Shown: one piece after another, positions 33,159 to 48,100 of the stretch
How the letters are laid out: the number at the start of each line of letters is the position of its first letter
How positions within the stretch are numbered: the first letter of the stretch is position 1
Source of the DNA: Siphonodentalium dalli
Taxonomy: Eukaryota; Mollusca; Scaphopoda; Gadilida; Siphonodentaliidae
Length of the DNA stretch: 64,000 bases
Direction of reading: 5' to 3'
Assembly (NCBI GenBank): GCA_032622095.1
Contig: CP136063.1
Coordinates: 94,031,980-94,095,979 of the forward strand
Made by a program: the position numbers and the translations under genes
Notes under the pieces: generated by a model
The model's database searches: none
Seen by the model: the letters and a program-made list of their open reading frames with translations, nothing else
Told to the model about the DNA's origin: nothing

Positions 33159-36100
33159 GTAAGTGCCTTCCATAAGCATTTCATAAAATTGTTGGCTATA
33201 GTACATTAATTGAAGCAACTCTTCATTATCAAGTTGCCAATTTAACCTAATAACTTTTCACTGGGACCAGCTTACAGGGCGACGTTGTAGAATTCTCCCT
33301 ATTGTCGCAGTATTTCATTATAATTTTGCAGTCGGGCAAAGTTCTGAAATTCTTTCCTCTGAAAACTGCAAAGATCACCAAATTTTCTGACACTTTTCTC
33401 ACTAGTTGGTTATTATACATAGCTACCAGGGACTTCATATTATTTGATCCATTAAAACTATAATTATACCCCCTTTTAAAAAAAAGGGGGGTATACTGTT
33501 TTGCACCTGTCCGTCCGTCCGTCCATGCATCCGTCCATCCGTCCGTCCGTACGTCCATCCGATGTCTGTTCATGTCATAACTTGAACAGTAGTGCTCGGA
33601 TCTCAATGAAATTAGGTATGGATGTTCACTACTATGAGGACATTAAATAGAGGTTAAACGAGGGTTCCATCGTTTTGTTCGGATTTTCCATTCTAGAGTT
33701 ATTCATCTTTGTTTATCTTGAAATGTTTGATTTTTGGTCCGTCTGGTTTCTGTTCATGTCATAACTTGAACAGTAGTGCTCGTATCGCAATGAAATTTGG
33801 CACGGATGTTGACTACCATGAGAGCATTCAATAGAGGGTTCCAACGTTTTGTTTTGATTTTCCATTCTAGAGTTATTCAACTTTGTTTATCTGGAAATGT
33901 TGGCTTTTTAGTCTGTCTGGTGTCTATTCATGTCGTAATTTCAACAATTGTGCTGGGATCTCAATGGAATTTGGTAAGGATGTTCACTGCTATGAGGACA
34001 TCAAAAAGAGGGTTCCATTGTTTTGTTTGGATATTTCATTCTAGAGTTATACATCTTTGTTCATCTGGAAATGTTGGCTTTTTGGTCTGTCTGGTGTCTG
34101 TTCATGTTGTAACTTCAACAATTGTGCTGCGATCTCAATTGAATTGGTATGGATATTCGCTGCTATGAGGACATTCAATAGGGGGTTCCATTGTTCTGTT
34201 CCGCTTTTCCATTCTAGAGTTATTCATCTTTGTTTATCTGGAAATGTTGGTTGTTTGGTCCATCCGATGTCTGTTCAGCTCATAACTTGAACAGTAATGC
34301 TCGGAACTCAATGAAATTTTGTATGGATGTTCACCACTATGAGGACATTTAATGGCACATTTAAAAGTTTGTTTTGGTTTTTTGTTCTATAGTTATCTTT
34401 GTTTATATGAAAATGCTGATTTCTGGGGCCATATGTCTGAGTATAGCCATCATAAGTTATAGATGTGCCCACACTAGGCGGTATGCCACGAGGGGGTATG
34501 TGCCGGACGACAGTCCATCTCTTGTTTGAATTTACATTTTACATTTTTCCTATTTTCTTAATGTAGTGACTACCAATGGACTTAAATTTTCTAACATGCA
34601 CTTCGCACTTAGATGAAAACTACTTTGCCTTTTTTTGTGGCAGAGATACACACTGAAAAGCAATGCTAGGCTGGTCGCTGGGAAACAGGAAGACAACCCG
34701 GCAGGGCTATGTTCCCCCCAGCAATATACTGAATTATTCTAGTTATATGTTAATTTATTGTACTATTCATATGTGTATTGTAAATAAAATTATCCTATCC
34801 TATCCTATCGATTTTGCCATATTTCAGTGATAGAAATAGCTTTGTAAATACATAAAATGCCAAAAATATCAGCTGATGCCAATTACCAATGCCGATAATT
34901 GGTTTATCACCAGATGGATTATATAGGGCACACTTTCATTTCATTTTGTACTTCTGACTTTTTATCCCACTGTCCATTTAATAGTTCACCATTTCATATC
35001 ATGTACCGGTTTTCCATCTTGGAATTATTTTGCCATATCAATATTAGATCATGCCATGAATCTCTACACTAGCTACTCCCGTAGATATCTTATTCCGCTA
35101 GTACAAAACCTGGGTACTTTTTAGCTCAACTTTACAACATAAAGTTTGAGCTATTGCTATGGGTCAGGCCTTCGATTATGAGGCGTGCGATCGCGCTCGC
35201 GCACCATAGCATGCCTGAAATTAAATCTTGGCGAGTAATTAATCACACTCCTCGGCGATATTCGGCGCACGATTGAAAAAGGGTTTATAATAACGATCAA
35301 CCTTGTTTGCTGGAGAAGACTGACAGACATGCCGTATACGACAGAAGTAATTGTTTTAAGTTTTGCGCATGCGCTAGAACATTAGTATAGTCAGGTGCGT
35401 TTAGCGATGTCGTCGCATTCGTATGTAGGTCTGAGTAATTCTCGGCTAGATATTGTTACCAACATGACATATTTAAATTAATCCCACTGTGCACCCCATC
35501 ACCAATGCAATGTAATTTTGGTACCATGATTGTGTTGCGTTCTAAATGAAGCTGCCCCGATGGGCGGTGAAGATGAATAGAAATTGAAACTTGAGTTCGG
35601 GGCAATCAAACATTATTTTAAAAAATATCGATAGAGTTCACACAACAGGAAACTCTCACGTGGTTACATGGTCTCTGACCGCATTTCATAACAACTTACA
35701 TCCAACGGAAGCATTACGACGCAATTCGAGAATGGAGTTTTAATTACTTCAATGTGGAGAATACATGTGTACAAGATGAATCACAATGGTGATAAAATTG
35801 ATTTAAGTTTGAGTCTTCGTTTGTCATTTTATACCCCCGAAATATCCACCAAAATCACACGCCTGGGTTTCAGGTTAGGCGAGTGACCAACCACACTCCT
35901 GCATTTTACAGAATCGAAGGCCTGATGGGTTGGCATCCGTCGTCCATCCGGGTATGCATCTGTGTGTACTTGAATCAACAATTCCCTTCGGCATGCCCTA
36001 TAGGCCGCATCCCTCATCGATCTTCACCAAACTTCAAATGCAGTTTCAGGGTGACCTTTAGATAGGAGCAATTAAATTGGACTTCAAATTTTACCGAATT

Positions 36101-39100
36101 ATTTTGAAAAACATGGCCGCCAGCAGCCATCTAGGATTTCAAATTTGAATCCATCGGCACACCCTACAGCCTGTATTTAAGTCCGGATTATTTTTTAATT
36201 TTACAGGCATGATTGTGATGAACTGTAGATGGGAGCTATCGAATTTGAATGATTTTCTATGAAAAACATCGCCACCACCAGCCATCTTGGATGTTGCTCG
36301 TTGCATGACTAAATCCTTTGGCACACCCTACAGACCACATCCCTCATCCTATCACCAAACTTCATATTGTTCTTCGGGTGACCTCTAAATGGGAGCCTCC
36401 TATTTTGACCAAAATTTTGTTGAAAAACATGGCCGCCTGTGGCCATCTTGGAATTTACTCTTTTTATGACTAAATCCTTCGGCACACCCTACAGGCGATG
36501 TTTCTCATCCCATCGTGACCAAACTTCAGATGGATCTTCAGGGTAACCTCTAGTTTACTTTCCTTCTTTATCATTCTATTCATTGTTCAGCAAAAAATTA
36601 ACGCCTTCCCAAGTTGAGCTACAGTGTCATTGACACTATCATTGATGTTCTAACATGGATCTTTATAACATGGAACTAAGAAGACAAGGAATACATTTCT
36701 TTGTTAACACTTGTTTCTCAATTATCTACTTCACAGTAAGGGGTGGTCCCAGCTTTTTTGTGACTTTTGTGAGCTGATAATGCAGTAAACATTGAATTAT
36801 TTACCCGGAAGAAATTCCATAATTGTAAGCGACACAAAGCAAAATCGCAAGTGTTGTAAGCCAGCTGCATTCTCTTATAAATTTGATGCTCCTTATTGGA
36901 GACTCGCATATATAAGAGAATGCACTGGCACAGGATCTTTAATGCTGCACCTGCGAATCTAATATTGAAACTGGTGAGTTTTTAGGTGGAAACTTTGATA
37001 ACGATACCAAATCAATAACTCGTAACTCCCATCTCTACTAATACCCCAATGAATCAACCATATATTAATACATCTAACTGTTGCCCTATCTTTTCAGTTG
37101 TACAGGAAATGGGTGGACAAGTCGATGGTACCACATCTCAAAGGGAGAGCACTACTGTAACACATGTTTCGAGTATTTCTACAGGGTGTAAGTGTTTTAC
37201 AAACAGTATGTTTAGGCCACCATTGTTTTTAAATCATATGGATTACAGTTGAATTTATATCCTTCGATACATAATACCAAGAAGCAGTAATAAATGACTG
37301 ACACTATATGCAGACTTTAACCTTTCCTTGACTGGAGCTTCCTGACAATTTGCGAAAACTCTGCGCCAATGCATTGTCTTATATATGCGAATCTCCCACA
37401 GAGAGCTTTGCATATATAAGAGAATACATTGGCCTAACAATATTTACCTTGTCAGCCATCTTCTATATATGCGAGGCTCCTTATGGGAGACTCGCGAGAC
37501 TCGAATATATAAGAGAATGCATTGGCACAGGATCTTTAATGCTGCATCAGCTCATCTCCCATCATGAAAGGGTTAAATCAGATGGATTACAGTTGAATTG
37601 ACTTTAAATTTTACATTACATAACACCAAGTACAGTAATGCCCTAAATAATCGACTCCTTAACCACAGCAGAATTATGGGTAATTTTTCAGGATTTAGTC
37701 AGAAATATGGCTTGTTGCCATTCATTGGAAAGCTCTCAATAGTAGTTTCTGTGTTTACAAGAGATATGAGTTCGAGCCTCGCCGGCAGACTGCTGATCTT
37801 CATAACAGTAGCCAAGCCATCAAATAGGGTGTCTGTCATTTGCAGAATGAGGTCCCTAGAGGGTGAATTTACTGATGCTATTGCCCACAGCAGGCAAGCA
37901 TCACCAAATTAACCCTATGGGGACCTCATTCTGCTTAGGCCTAAATGAATAGAAGTAGAATGAGGTTCCCAGAGGGTGAATTTGATGACGCTTCATTGTA
38001 TTTTGGTATTTAGTCATATTGCGATACTGTTTTTGACACCGTTTAGTTGGTTTCACTTTATGTAAATAGTCAGTACACTGTAGCCGCCAGTGTGGATAAT
38101 GATATGTACGATTTCAGTATCAGTGTCCAGCATTTAATTACCCCAAACACCTCTAATGCTGAGACAAAGACCATGACTAACAGATTCGGATTAGCGCTGG
38201 GTGAAAATTAATTAACTCTCACTGCGAATCCAAGACTTTGTCAACACACTGCAGACAATTAAGTTGGCATGCCTTACACAATGGGTGACAATTTGCGTTT
38301 ATATAGGTTGATCTCAGCTCAATATTGCTGGAAGGTTTCCTGGCCAAATACTATGGAAATGTGTGGTGTTTCTATAAAGTGATCTGCTTGTTACAAGTAT
38401 CATGCTCAAAAGGTTCTATCCAAGTTTATTGGTGATGGTAATTAGTCATACAGCGATATCATTTTCAGTATCGTAGTCACTATTAAAATTTGGATATCGT
38501 GAAGCACTAGCTGACATAAGACTTGGCATTGCTCAACAACATGTGAGAGCTTTCCGATGAATGGCAACAAGCCATATTTCTGACTAAATCCTGAAAAGTT
38601 ACCCATAATTCTGCTGTGGTTAAGAAGTCGATTAATTAGAGCATTACTGTATATATTAAGCACCATTATTTATATTATTCTTATTTAAATTTTTCCTGAC
38701 ACAGCCACAGACCTGGTTATGTAAAATATGAAAAATGGAAGCATCATTGGGGAAGAAATTCAACAAAGGAAGGTTCAATGAAGATGTTCATTTGTGAGAA
38801 CATGTTGCCGTTCTGGGTACAGTGCACAATACCAACATGTCGGAAGTGGAGAAATCTCTCCAAGGCCAAGAAGATAACGTCATCCTTGCTCAGGAAGTAT
38901 AAGTGTGGGATGTCTATTTCTGGATGTCAGGTACATACTATATATGGTATATATATATATTTAACCCTTTCAACACTAAATACTCATTGATGAGTTGTTC
39001 CCTTAGGAAATGTTCAGATATTAAGTTCAACAAACGACAATGTATACCTTTATAATTGATGGGAGAATCCATTTAGTATAGAAAGGGTTTACGTCCTGTT

Positions 39101-42100
39101 TTAGAACTATTATAATGGTCTGTTGTGTTCATTCTTCTCTTATATCTCAGTTCTGAAATATCCACTGAGAGTTACACATTTGGAGGCGATGAAGAAAATC
39201 TGGGTTCTATAAGGCCAAACAAAAAAAAGATTTTGATTCTCAGGCATGGCCACATCGAAAAAAAAAATGGCCTGTGTTGGACCATTTTATTACGATTTGG
39301 ATCTCACCATAGTTATAAACCATGTAACACAAAAATAGGAAACTTTATCATGGAAATTAATTATGTTTCAAATATTGAATAGGAGCTGAATACAATGGGG
39401 TATGTGTGGGTGTTCAACAAAAGACCATTGGCAACAATAACTATCAGGTAGATTGTCACCACAGGCTGTCCAAACACTCTTAGTTTATTGGTAAAATGTG
39501 TTGAATATTTCGATCTATATGATAATCCCTATATGATGTACGGGTAATACAATGTCATAATTTGTCATTCTTTATACATTAGATTAAATTAGTTTGTACC
39601 CATTACAAAGTTATCCCTACATTTTTTGGACCTGGAAAGGTATAATAACCCATGCTTACTATGCCAGTCTATGTGCAGAACAAAATTCAAAATAAAACCC
39701 TCGCACCCACTTTGATTTTCCAAAAAAAATGCCTCAGTATCAAATATATATATTTTTTGGCCTAATTGGAGTAAAGTATTCAAGTAATCTGCGCTGTGTC
39801 TTGTGACGGTTGTGAATTCCATATATACAAAAGTTCTCACTCAAATTTAAACATATTTCATTTTGATACAGATGATGATAGGAAATATTAGATGCCTTTA
39901 TTCACTGTACAGTATTATGGCACTTGAGATACTGTTAATAGTTATGTTGGCACTTGTTGCGATGATAACACATGAGATTATGTCACCAATGTTTATTGGA
40001 CACAATGTTGAGACAATTTACCATAGTTTAGTATACTTTACCATATCAATCTTGTTTATCTTTCAGCCTGACAACCAAAGTATCGCATGTAGCCGCAGAC
40101 AGGACCAGGTTAGCTTAAAGTTTTTAATATTTTAATATTTCACAATTAGCTGACTGACTAAAATAATGAAAAACAGAATGTAGGCAATCGTGAATAGCAT
40201 TTCATTATATGGCTCTGGAAGACTCCCTGATCAATATATAATATTAAATGAACAGGATATTCAGGTGAGGTCATCGTAACACGAACATGGTGTCACAAAT
40301 TGTTTACCTAATCTGACCTAATCATTAAAAAAGTTAGCAGAATAATTGGGCATACTTTTCAAAGTTCAGCCGAATTGCATCTGAAGCCAGTTAATTATAT
40401 TGATTACATTATCGTTGCTAAGCGCTTGGAAATCTCATATTGGGCTGCTGACTTAATTTGCTGCATGGGCTAGTCTCAAACTCTCTGCAGATTTTGGGAA
40501 AATAAATAAGAATACGTTCAGCTATATAAATATAATAAATTAATGTAGTGGGAGTGTGTGTTATTAGGCGATATGGCATTGCGGTCATTGTGGGTACATT
40601 TAGTGAGAACAGCTTTGCGGTTCACACAAAATATGCCCCAACGACCACAGTGGCGTAACCCCCAATAATTACAGTGAGAAATATGACTTTGAAAATGAAT
40701 TTTGAGTTGACAATATTGCTATTTATTAGGAACTCTTTAATGAAATTGCCACGATGTTGCATGTTGTCATAGCAAAAATTCCATCTCCAAGTTCACTTCT
40801 ACATAATTAAATTACCCTATTTAAATACATGAACTTTTTGGAGACCAAGGGTGAGTACTGTAGAAGATGAAGTATCTGTAATCAAGTCTGGAAATAGTGT
40901 GTCTGAAATTTGTTAATGAGGTCCCCAGAGTGTGAATTTAGTGGTGCTATCCCACACGATGGGCTAGCATCACCATCTTCACCCTCTGGTATTAAACCTC
41001 ATTCTGCTTAGGCCTCAACTGCTATAGTAGACCTAGGATATATTGAAGTTCCCCAGTTGAAGTTGGTGATTTTTACCCATTTGTCACGTCGATTATGCAT
41101 ATTATCTTCAGTTAATTAGGGGATATAGAAACTGAACAGAAGGGAAAAGGTAACTAAAAACAAAGTTAATTTTACTCTGTAGGTACTTCCCATAAGTCTA
41201 TTAAAGCAGAATGAAGTCGCCAGAGGGTGAATTTAGTGGTGCTTTCCCACACGATGGGTGGGGTAGCATCACCAACTTCGCCCTCTGGGAACCTCATTCT
41301 GCAAATGTCAGAAACACTATTTCCAGGCTTAGATGTAGTTAACAATGAACTCCATAATAAGAGGTACATAAAAACTCCTAACACGTTGATAAAGGCCATG
41401 ATGGTAGAAAGTTACTTTTTATTCTTCTTGGAATCAAATTTGGTATGTGTGTTTCTCAGCCCAAAATACAGATTCAGTTTGAATATGGGTTTGATACATT
41501 TACCGTATATTTAAAAGGAGTTATGGACCTTTTTCGGAAAAATAAATAAATTAAAAAAAAATATCTTCAATGAAATTACCTGGCTAAAGAGAGGGGGGGG
41601 GGGGGGGGGGGGGGGCTCCGTGCATCTGTCTGTGTAGTACAGGACCGAAGCAACTGGAAACCACCATGGGCCCACAGTTCTGCTCAATTTGCACCAATAT
41701 AAAGATAACTGCTTACACTAGTGGTGACATGCTCCATAGTTTAGATGTTATATTAACCCTTCTCATTTGACCCATTAATTGCAATAATTTGTGTTATTAT
41801 GTATATTTGTCTATACTACTTTCGATCATAAGAGTATACTCTATAATTCAACTTCAAAACTCTAAATTATGATTCCGATCATAGCAATTTACTATCCCCA
41901 AGGCCTGAGAATTGACTTTGCATGGCTTAATGACCTTGTTTTCTTTGTTTTTCCATTTAATTTAGAATGTAAATTTGGCCCAAGGACCTGTTTGGCTGTT
42001 TAAGGGGTCCTGTCCGGTGTATTTGCAAAGTCGGGAAATGGCTTACGTACTGAGGGGCTACTATCCAGACTGTGTCGGACTGAGCTGTTCTAAGTTTCTC

Positions 42101-45100
42101 TCCAAATTTAAAGAGGAGTTGCGACAGTCTGACCCACCAGGTACGGGACGCATCTATCAGCGATAGACTAACAAAACGATTTTTACCATCGAGAGTCACT
42201 GCATTTAATTAATATATAAGAATGACGGTGTCTGTTGTCAATTTGGATGTACTATTTGTAAAAATTACTACTTTGAACAAGATTGTTCTCCATTTCTATT
42301 TTATCACCATACCAGAGTGTTTCACATTACTTTAACCATTTGATTCCTCAAAGGATTTGTTGTTATCATCTAAAATTGATAATTCAGGAACCAGCCTAGA
42401 GCTGTTTGTCAGGGTGAAGTAACTTCTCCCTTTCACAAAAATATGGCGAAGTGGTCGTCATCAAGTGCATGTTATAAAATTGAAGTCGATTGGTACGGTG
42501 GTCACTATACAATCAAAATAGGAAAGATTTAAAATGTAAATATAAATATTTGAATTCTTTGCATTTACATCATGTTCCTCGTAGCTGTGCATAATAACCA
42601 ACCATAATTCTTTACAACAGACATAATTTTGAGAAAATAGCTGCATATTTCATAATATTATATATCAGCTTTTGTTGTTTAAAAAACAAAACAAACTGAA
42701 ATGAAACTCCGTGTCCACTTCACTTTCATGAACTATATTACCTTATGGCAACTAATTCGATAAAAGATTTACATATTCTATGTGCTTATATGCAAGCTCT
42801 CCAGAAGGATATTTTAAATTCATTGGAAAAATTATACAGACATCTTTATATTTTACATTTATTTTTATACTTTACTCACTTTCTTTTAATCTAGAAATGA
42901 GCAAATACTCACGACCTTTTCACTCTGCGAAATCAGCTGAGCACGCTAATGCATTTAGCCCTGTCGAAATGTCTACACAAGAAATGGAGGAATTTCCTGA
43001 ATATCAGCTAACTCAATCCCCGTACCTCACTATTAGGAATCTCATATTGTCTCTGTGGAGTATGAACTGTAAGGTATGTTCTCTTTATTACATGCTTGTT
43101 CCTAGAATTACAGTGTTCACGCTGTGTTGTATTTACAAAATCTGTATATTCCATATGTTCCATGTATTCCGTTGAGGTCACACAACGTAAATGATGTTTG
43201 CCACAACTGTGAAACTGGAACTTTAAAATAAAAGCATCATCACACATGACAAAACAAGACTTGTTTGTGCCTGCTTAAGCCTTGTAAGTCTTTGATTTAA
43301 TTCACGGATTCTAGGATGGGTGGCATGTAATAAACATAGAATTAATACAGTAATGCCCTAAATAATCGACTCCTTAATCACAGCAGAATTATGGGTTATT
43401 TTTCAGGATTTAATCGGAATTATCGCTTGTTGCCATTCATCGGAAAGCTGAATTCCGATGAATGGCAACAAGCCATATTTCCAACTAAATCTCAGTGAGA
43501 GCTTTCCGATGAATGGCAACAAGCCATATTTCCGACTAAATCCTGAAAAATTACCCATAATTCTGCTGTGGTTAAGGAATCGATTATTTAGGGCATTACT
43601 GTACATCTTGACTGTGTCTCTCATTCTATCCTTCCATGCTGGCACTCGACATGATACTGCAGCCATATCAATTCTCTGTAGTGATAATACGTACATTGTA
43701 TTTATTATATGACTGTTACATTCATCAGAATACCAACATCGTTTTGGATAGTTTTCTAATATATCAAAATCATGATCCGATTTCAATATGAATCATAGTG
43801 AGGCTGCTGAAGTCTTTTAATGTTTTTTGGGGGGTTTGCCAACAAAATTCCAATTCAAGTCAAAATTCTATCACCCAGTCTTTTTATTGCTATTTACTAG
43901 TGACCTAGGGCTGTAATATAATCAGAAATATAGTTCAAGATGATATCAAGTGACTTCTTGGGAGATATGGGCAATTGATGTTATATTAACCCTTTCATGA
44001 TGGGAGCTGTGCTGGTGCAGCATTAAAGTTCCTGTGCTAGTGCATTCTCTTATATATGCGAGTCTCCTGTAGGGAGCCTCCCAAATATAAGAGAATACAC
44101 TGGTTAACAAGTTCTAGGTAAATATTGTTAGGCCAATGTATTCTCTTATATATGCGAGGCTCCCTATGGGAGACTCGCATATATTAGAGAATGCATTGGC
44201 ATAGGGTTTTCGCAAAATTTCTGGAAGGGTTAACATGTTTATGTCTGGTAAAAGTGATGCCCAGAAATTTGTATGGATTATTTCTTATATATAAGTCATA
44301 TACCGGTTATAAACCTTTTATCGCTACAGTGAAGTGATCTTGAGCTCCACATCAAGTCTCGTTGAAATTGTAATCCCAGATTAGACTCGTCAACTTGGCG
44401 TGATTTGGAAACTAAGATCACTTCACTGTAGTAATAATATGTATTTCGTGCACAACAAGATAGAACAACACAAGTGTGTGAACTGATTAACTTTATTGCA
44501 TGAGTTTGTTGTGACGTGATGGTAAAACGAGAACCAGATGTTCGAGTATTACCTCGCGGGACGACAAACGCATGCAGTAACATTAACATGTTCACAGAAC
44601 TGTGTTGTTCTATGTTTATTGCACAATCTGAACATTGTAGCTTGTAATATACTAAAATTTAGGTCGATATCATTTTATTTAATTGAAAAAACATGTGCTT
44701 AAACCTCATAATTTAACCAAGACATTTTCTGTTAAAGTTGACATTGCCAGTAACCTTGATGCTATCGGTTGTATTGTTCAAGAACAATATTTGTATTGTT
44801 CAAGAACAATGCACATTTTTGAATTGAACGTTTTGAAATCTTCTGTATTTTGCACAAATAAGTCATTGGATGTGCAAAAAATATAATATCCTTTTGAATT
44901 TGAATAATATTTATATTCATTTATATTATCTCTGGTGGATAGCCATGATCCAATAAATATTAACCCAACAGCATGCAGCAGGGCTGCACCTCAAATGGGA
45001 TTAGTTTTGTAAACACACTATTGGATGATCTACAATTCACATATACAGCATAATGCACAATTCTCTTCCAATTTAAAGCAAACGTACCTATTGTATAAAT

Positions 45101-48100
45101 GGTAGACTTAGAGTGGTCACAGGTCACAGGTCAACTTACAGTCAATCAGAGTTTTCTGCCTTCTCACCATATCTTGATTTAACCACATGACATCGGACTT
45201 TGACAGATGCAAAACAGCCCACTGTTTGGCCATTTGTATTTTAGCCTGACATTATGATGGCAATGAAGTAAGAAAATATACAGAAACAGATGCAATTTTT
45301 GTTACAAACAAGGTACTGGAAGTGTTAAAATTTTCTCATGTTTTAAATAGAACACGATTCAGAACAAAATGCTGGAACCATAGAGGAAAAATGAATCTGA
45401 AAATGACCACTACACATATAAAAATGTATAATTTCTGTACTGTAAAGCAACAAAACAGAACATGAAATAATAGATTTTATTTTGTTTACTCGTCATATAC
45501 AGTAATGGCCTAAATAATCGACTCCTTAACCACAGCAGAATTATGGGTAATTTTTCAGGATTTAGTCGGAAATATGCCATTCATCGGAAAGATCTCAGAG
45601 AGCTTTCCGATGAAAGGCAACAAGCCATATTTCCAACTAAATCCTGAAAAATGACCTATAATTCTGCTGTGGTTAATGAGTCGATTATTTAGGGCATTAA
45701 TGTACCATCCATAGAGCTCATCAAGCTTGTGTCATTTATTATGGAAATTATATTTGGTTACAAAAATTTAACTTTTTTTATTCAATTTCTAGGAATGGCT
45801 GTCAGAAGACAGGTGTCAATCAAAACTCATCTGCAGAGGTCTCAACCGAATCGCATGTGTTCGTGAGCTGAATAGGGTGTGGTCATTCCTAACGAAGGGA
45901 GGCTACATCAATGGTGGCTTACTGTCTATAGCAAACCCTGTATATACTGATGATAATTTAAAAACTGTGAGTATTATTAGACCACAAATAAAAATTGTAA
46001 GATTTTTGAATGATTTGTTTTAAAATCAAGGAGGATCAGGGTGGATGGACATATTTATTTTTGATTTTTATGCTGCGGTGATATACCTATAACAATATCT
46101 GGTACTGCAAGACAACTAACTTGTTCGATGATTGGAGGAGTGTTATCAGGTTTGCCTCCCACATATTAGTGGTATGCAGGCCTTTAAGTTTGTGGAAATT
46201 GGTTACATCTGACCCACTAGGCAGAACATGATTTGGTTTGGTGGGAGGAAATTCAGACAAAAAAAACCATGCAAAATCCGTGCAACTGGGATGGCTGTTG
46301 CACTTACATGAGCCTCAGTGTCAGTGGAATTATCATCGTTTCTGACAAAACTGATAACATTGTATCCTCTTTGCTAACACTTGTCTCAGTATGTTTCTTC
46401 CGTTTATATTCTTATGCCAGTGAGGCTTTATTGTGTGAATTACCTGACATTCCAGGGCGACCACAAACTTCAAATGTATTCTATTCATGTAAACGCACAG
46501 TGTCATGCAGATGATATTAATTTGGGAATTTCCTCACAATGAAACTAGAAACCTGACAGAACTTTTTACCACCACAGACAACAGAGTTTTTCATGTGCCA
46601 CATCTGTTTCCGGTCTCTGGAGAATGTTCGCTTTTTGGCTATGATTACAGCAAAAATTATTTCAGCTGTTCTCAATCAAATTTAATCAGAAAATGTTACG
46701 ATATAACATAAATTGTCATTTTTATTTTTGGAAAAAATTCCTTATTCTGAGCACAGAGTTTACCGACGCGAATTTTGGGAAATTTAAAGGCCTGATGATG
46801 TCCATTGTTATTGAATCTTCGGCCATACATCCATACCAATATTTTATATTATTATCCATCCCTTAACTAACACCATTTCCGATTAGACAAAAGCCGCCAC
46901 GTGATAGTCCGGGAAAAAGTCATATTGTACTCCCGAATGTCATATTGGACTCCCAAGTGTGCAATATCACTTTTTTATCGGGACTCTGTGACGTCACGAA
47001 TTAACTATTGCGAAATGAATCGGTGAAATTGTGATGCGCGTGCAACACTGGTGGATTTAGCAGACGTTTCACTTCCGCGTTGAGTTTTTTTCATTTCGTT
47101 TACTGTTCCAAATCATGCATTCTGATGATCAAATACAGGTGTTTATAGAGAATTAAGTGCCGATAAATACCAAAAATAACCACTAAAGTTTTATTCCCAA
47201 AATTCGGATAAACATACAGATGGATAATAAAAATGTCATTATACAATGTTGTGTACGATATGAGTTTTTCTTGCACTCGTCTAGGTTGTGGTGAAAAGTC
47301 ATATTGGACTCGACACTGCGTGTCTCGTCCAATATGACTTTTCACCACAACCTGGACTCGTACAAGAAAAACTCATACTGTACACAACATTGTATAATAA
47401 CTTTATTGTATTGTACCTACAATTAAATATATGAAATCACAAAAAAACATGCTGATATGAATTGTTTATCAACCTACATGCTTTCAATCTTTAATATAAA
47501 TATGAAATGTTATAAAATCTTGGATTTGTTTGCATTCGCTTTGGTTTCCGGATGATAACTTTAGATAGTCTCAACTGAATGGAATGAAATTTGGTATGTG
47601 GATTTACTAGCACAAAATACAGGTAAAGCTCTAATTCTCGTTCCGCCCGCCAATTTTCACCACAGTTTCTCCCCTTTTTGTTGGAATTTGCACTCAATTT
47701 TCCTAACGGATGGTAACTTTAGTAAGTCTGAACTGAACGGAATGAAATTCGGTATGTGATTTTACTAGCCCAAAATACATGTCGAATTTGAATTTGGGTT
47801 CCGCCGGCAAAATTTTGCTGGAGTTATGGACCTTTGTTGAAATTACCTCGGATGTATTTTGCCACGCCCTAGCAATGCTCTTGTTTAGAAATGAAAAAAA
47901 TTTACTTTGAGAACAATCATTGAATCATGCTTAGCTTCCAACTGCCACGCCCTAGCGATACTCTTTTTGGATAATTATTTGAGCTGGGGAAGCTCGTCTA
48001 TCTCTATTTTGTCGCTCGTTATTGTCCTAAAATCTTGCTTCTTTAATTGATTCTTCACAGAAAACCTGTATAATTATTGGAGCGGGGGCAGCTGGTTTAT

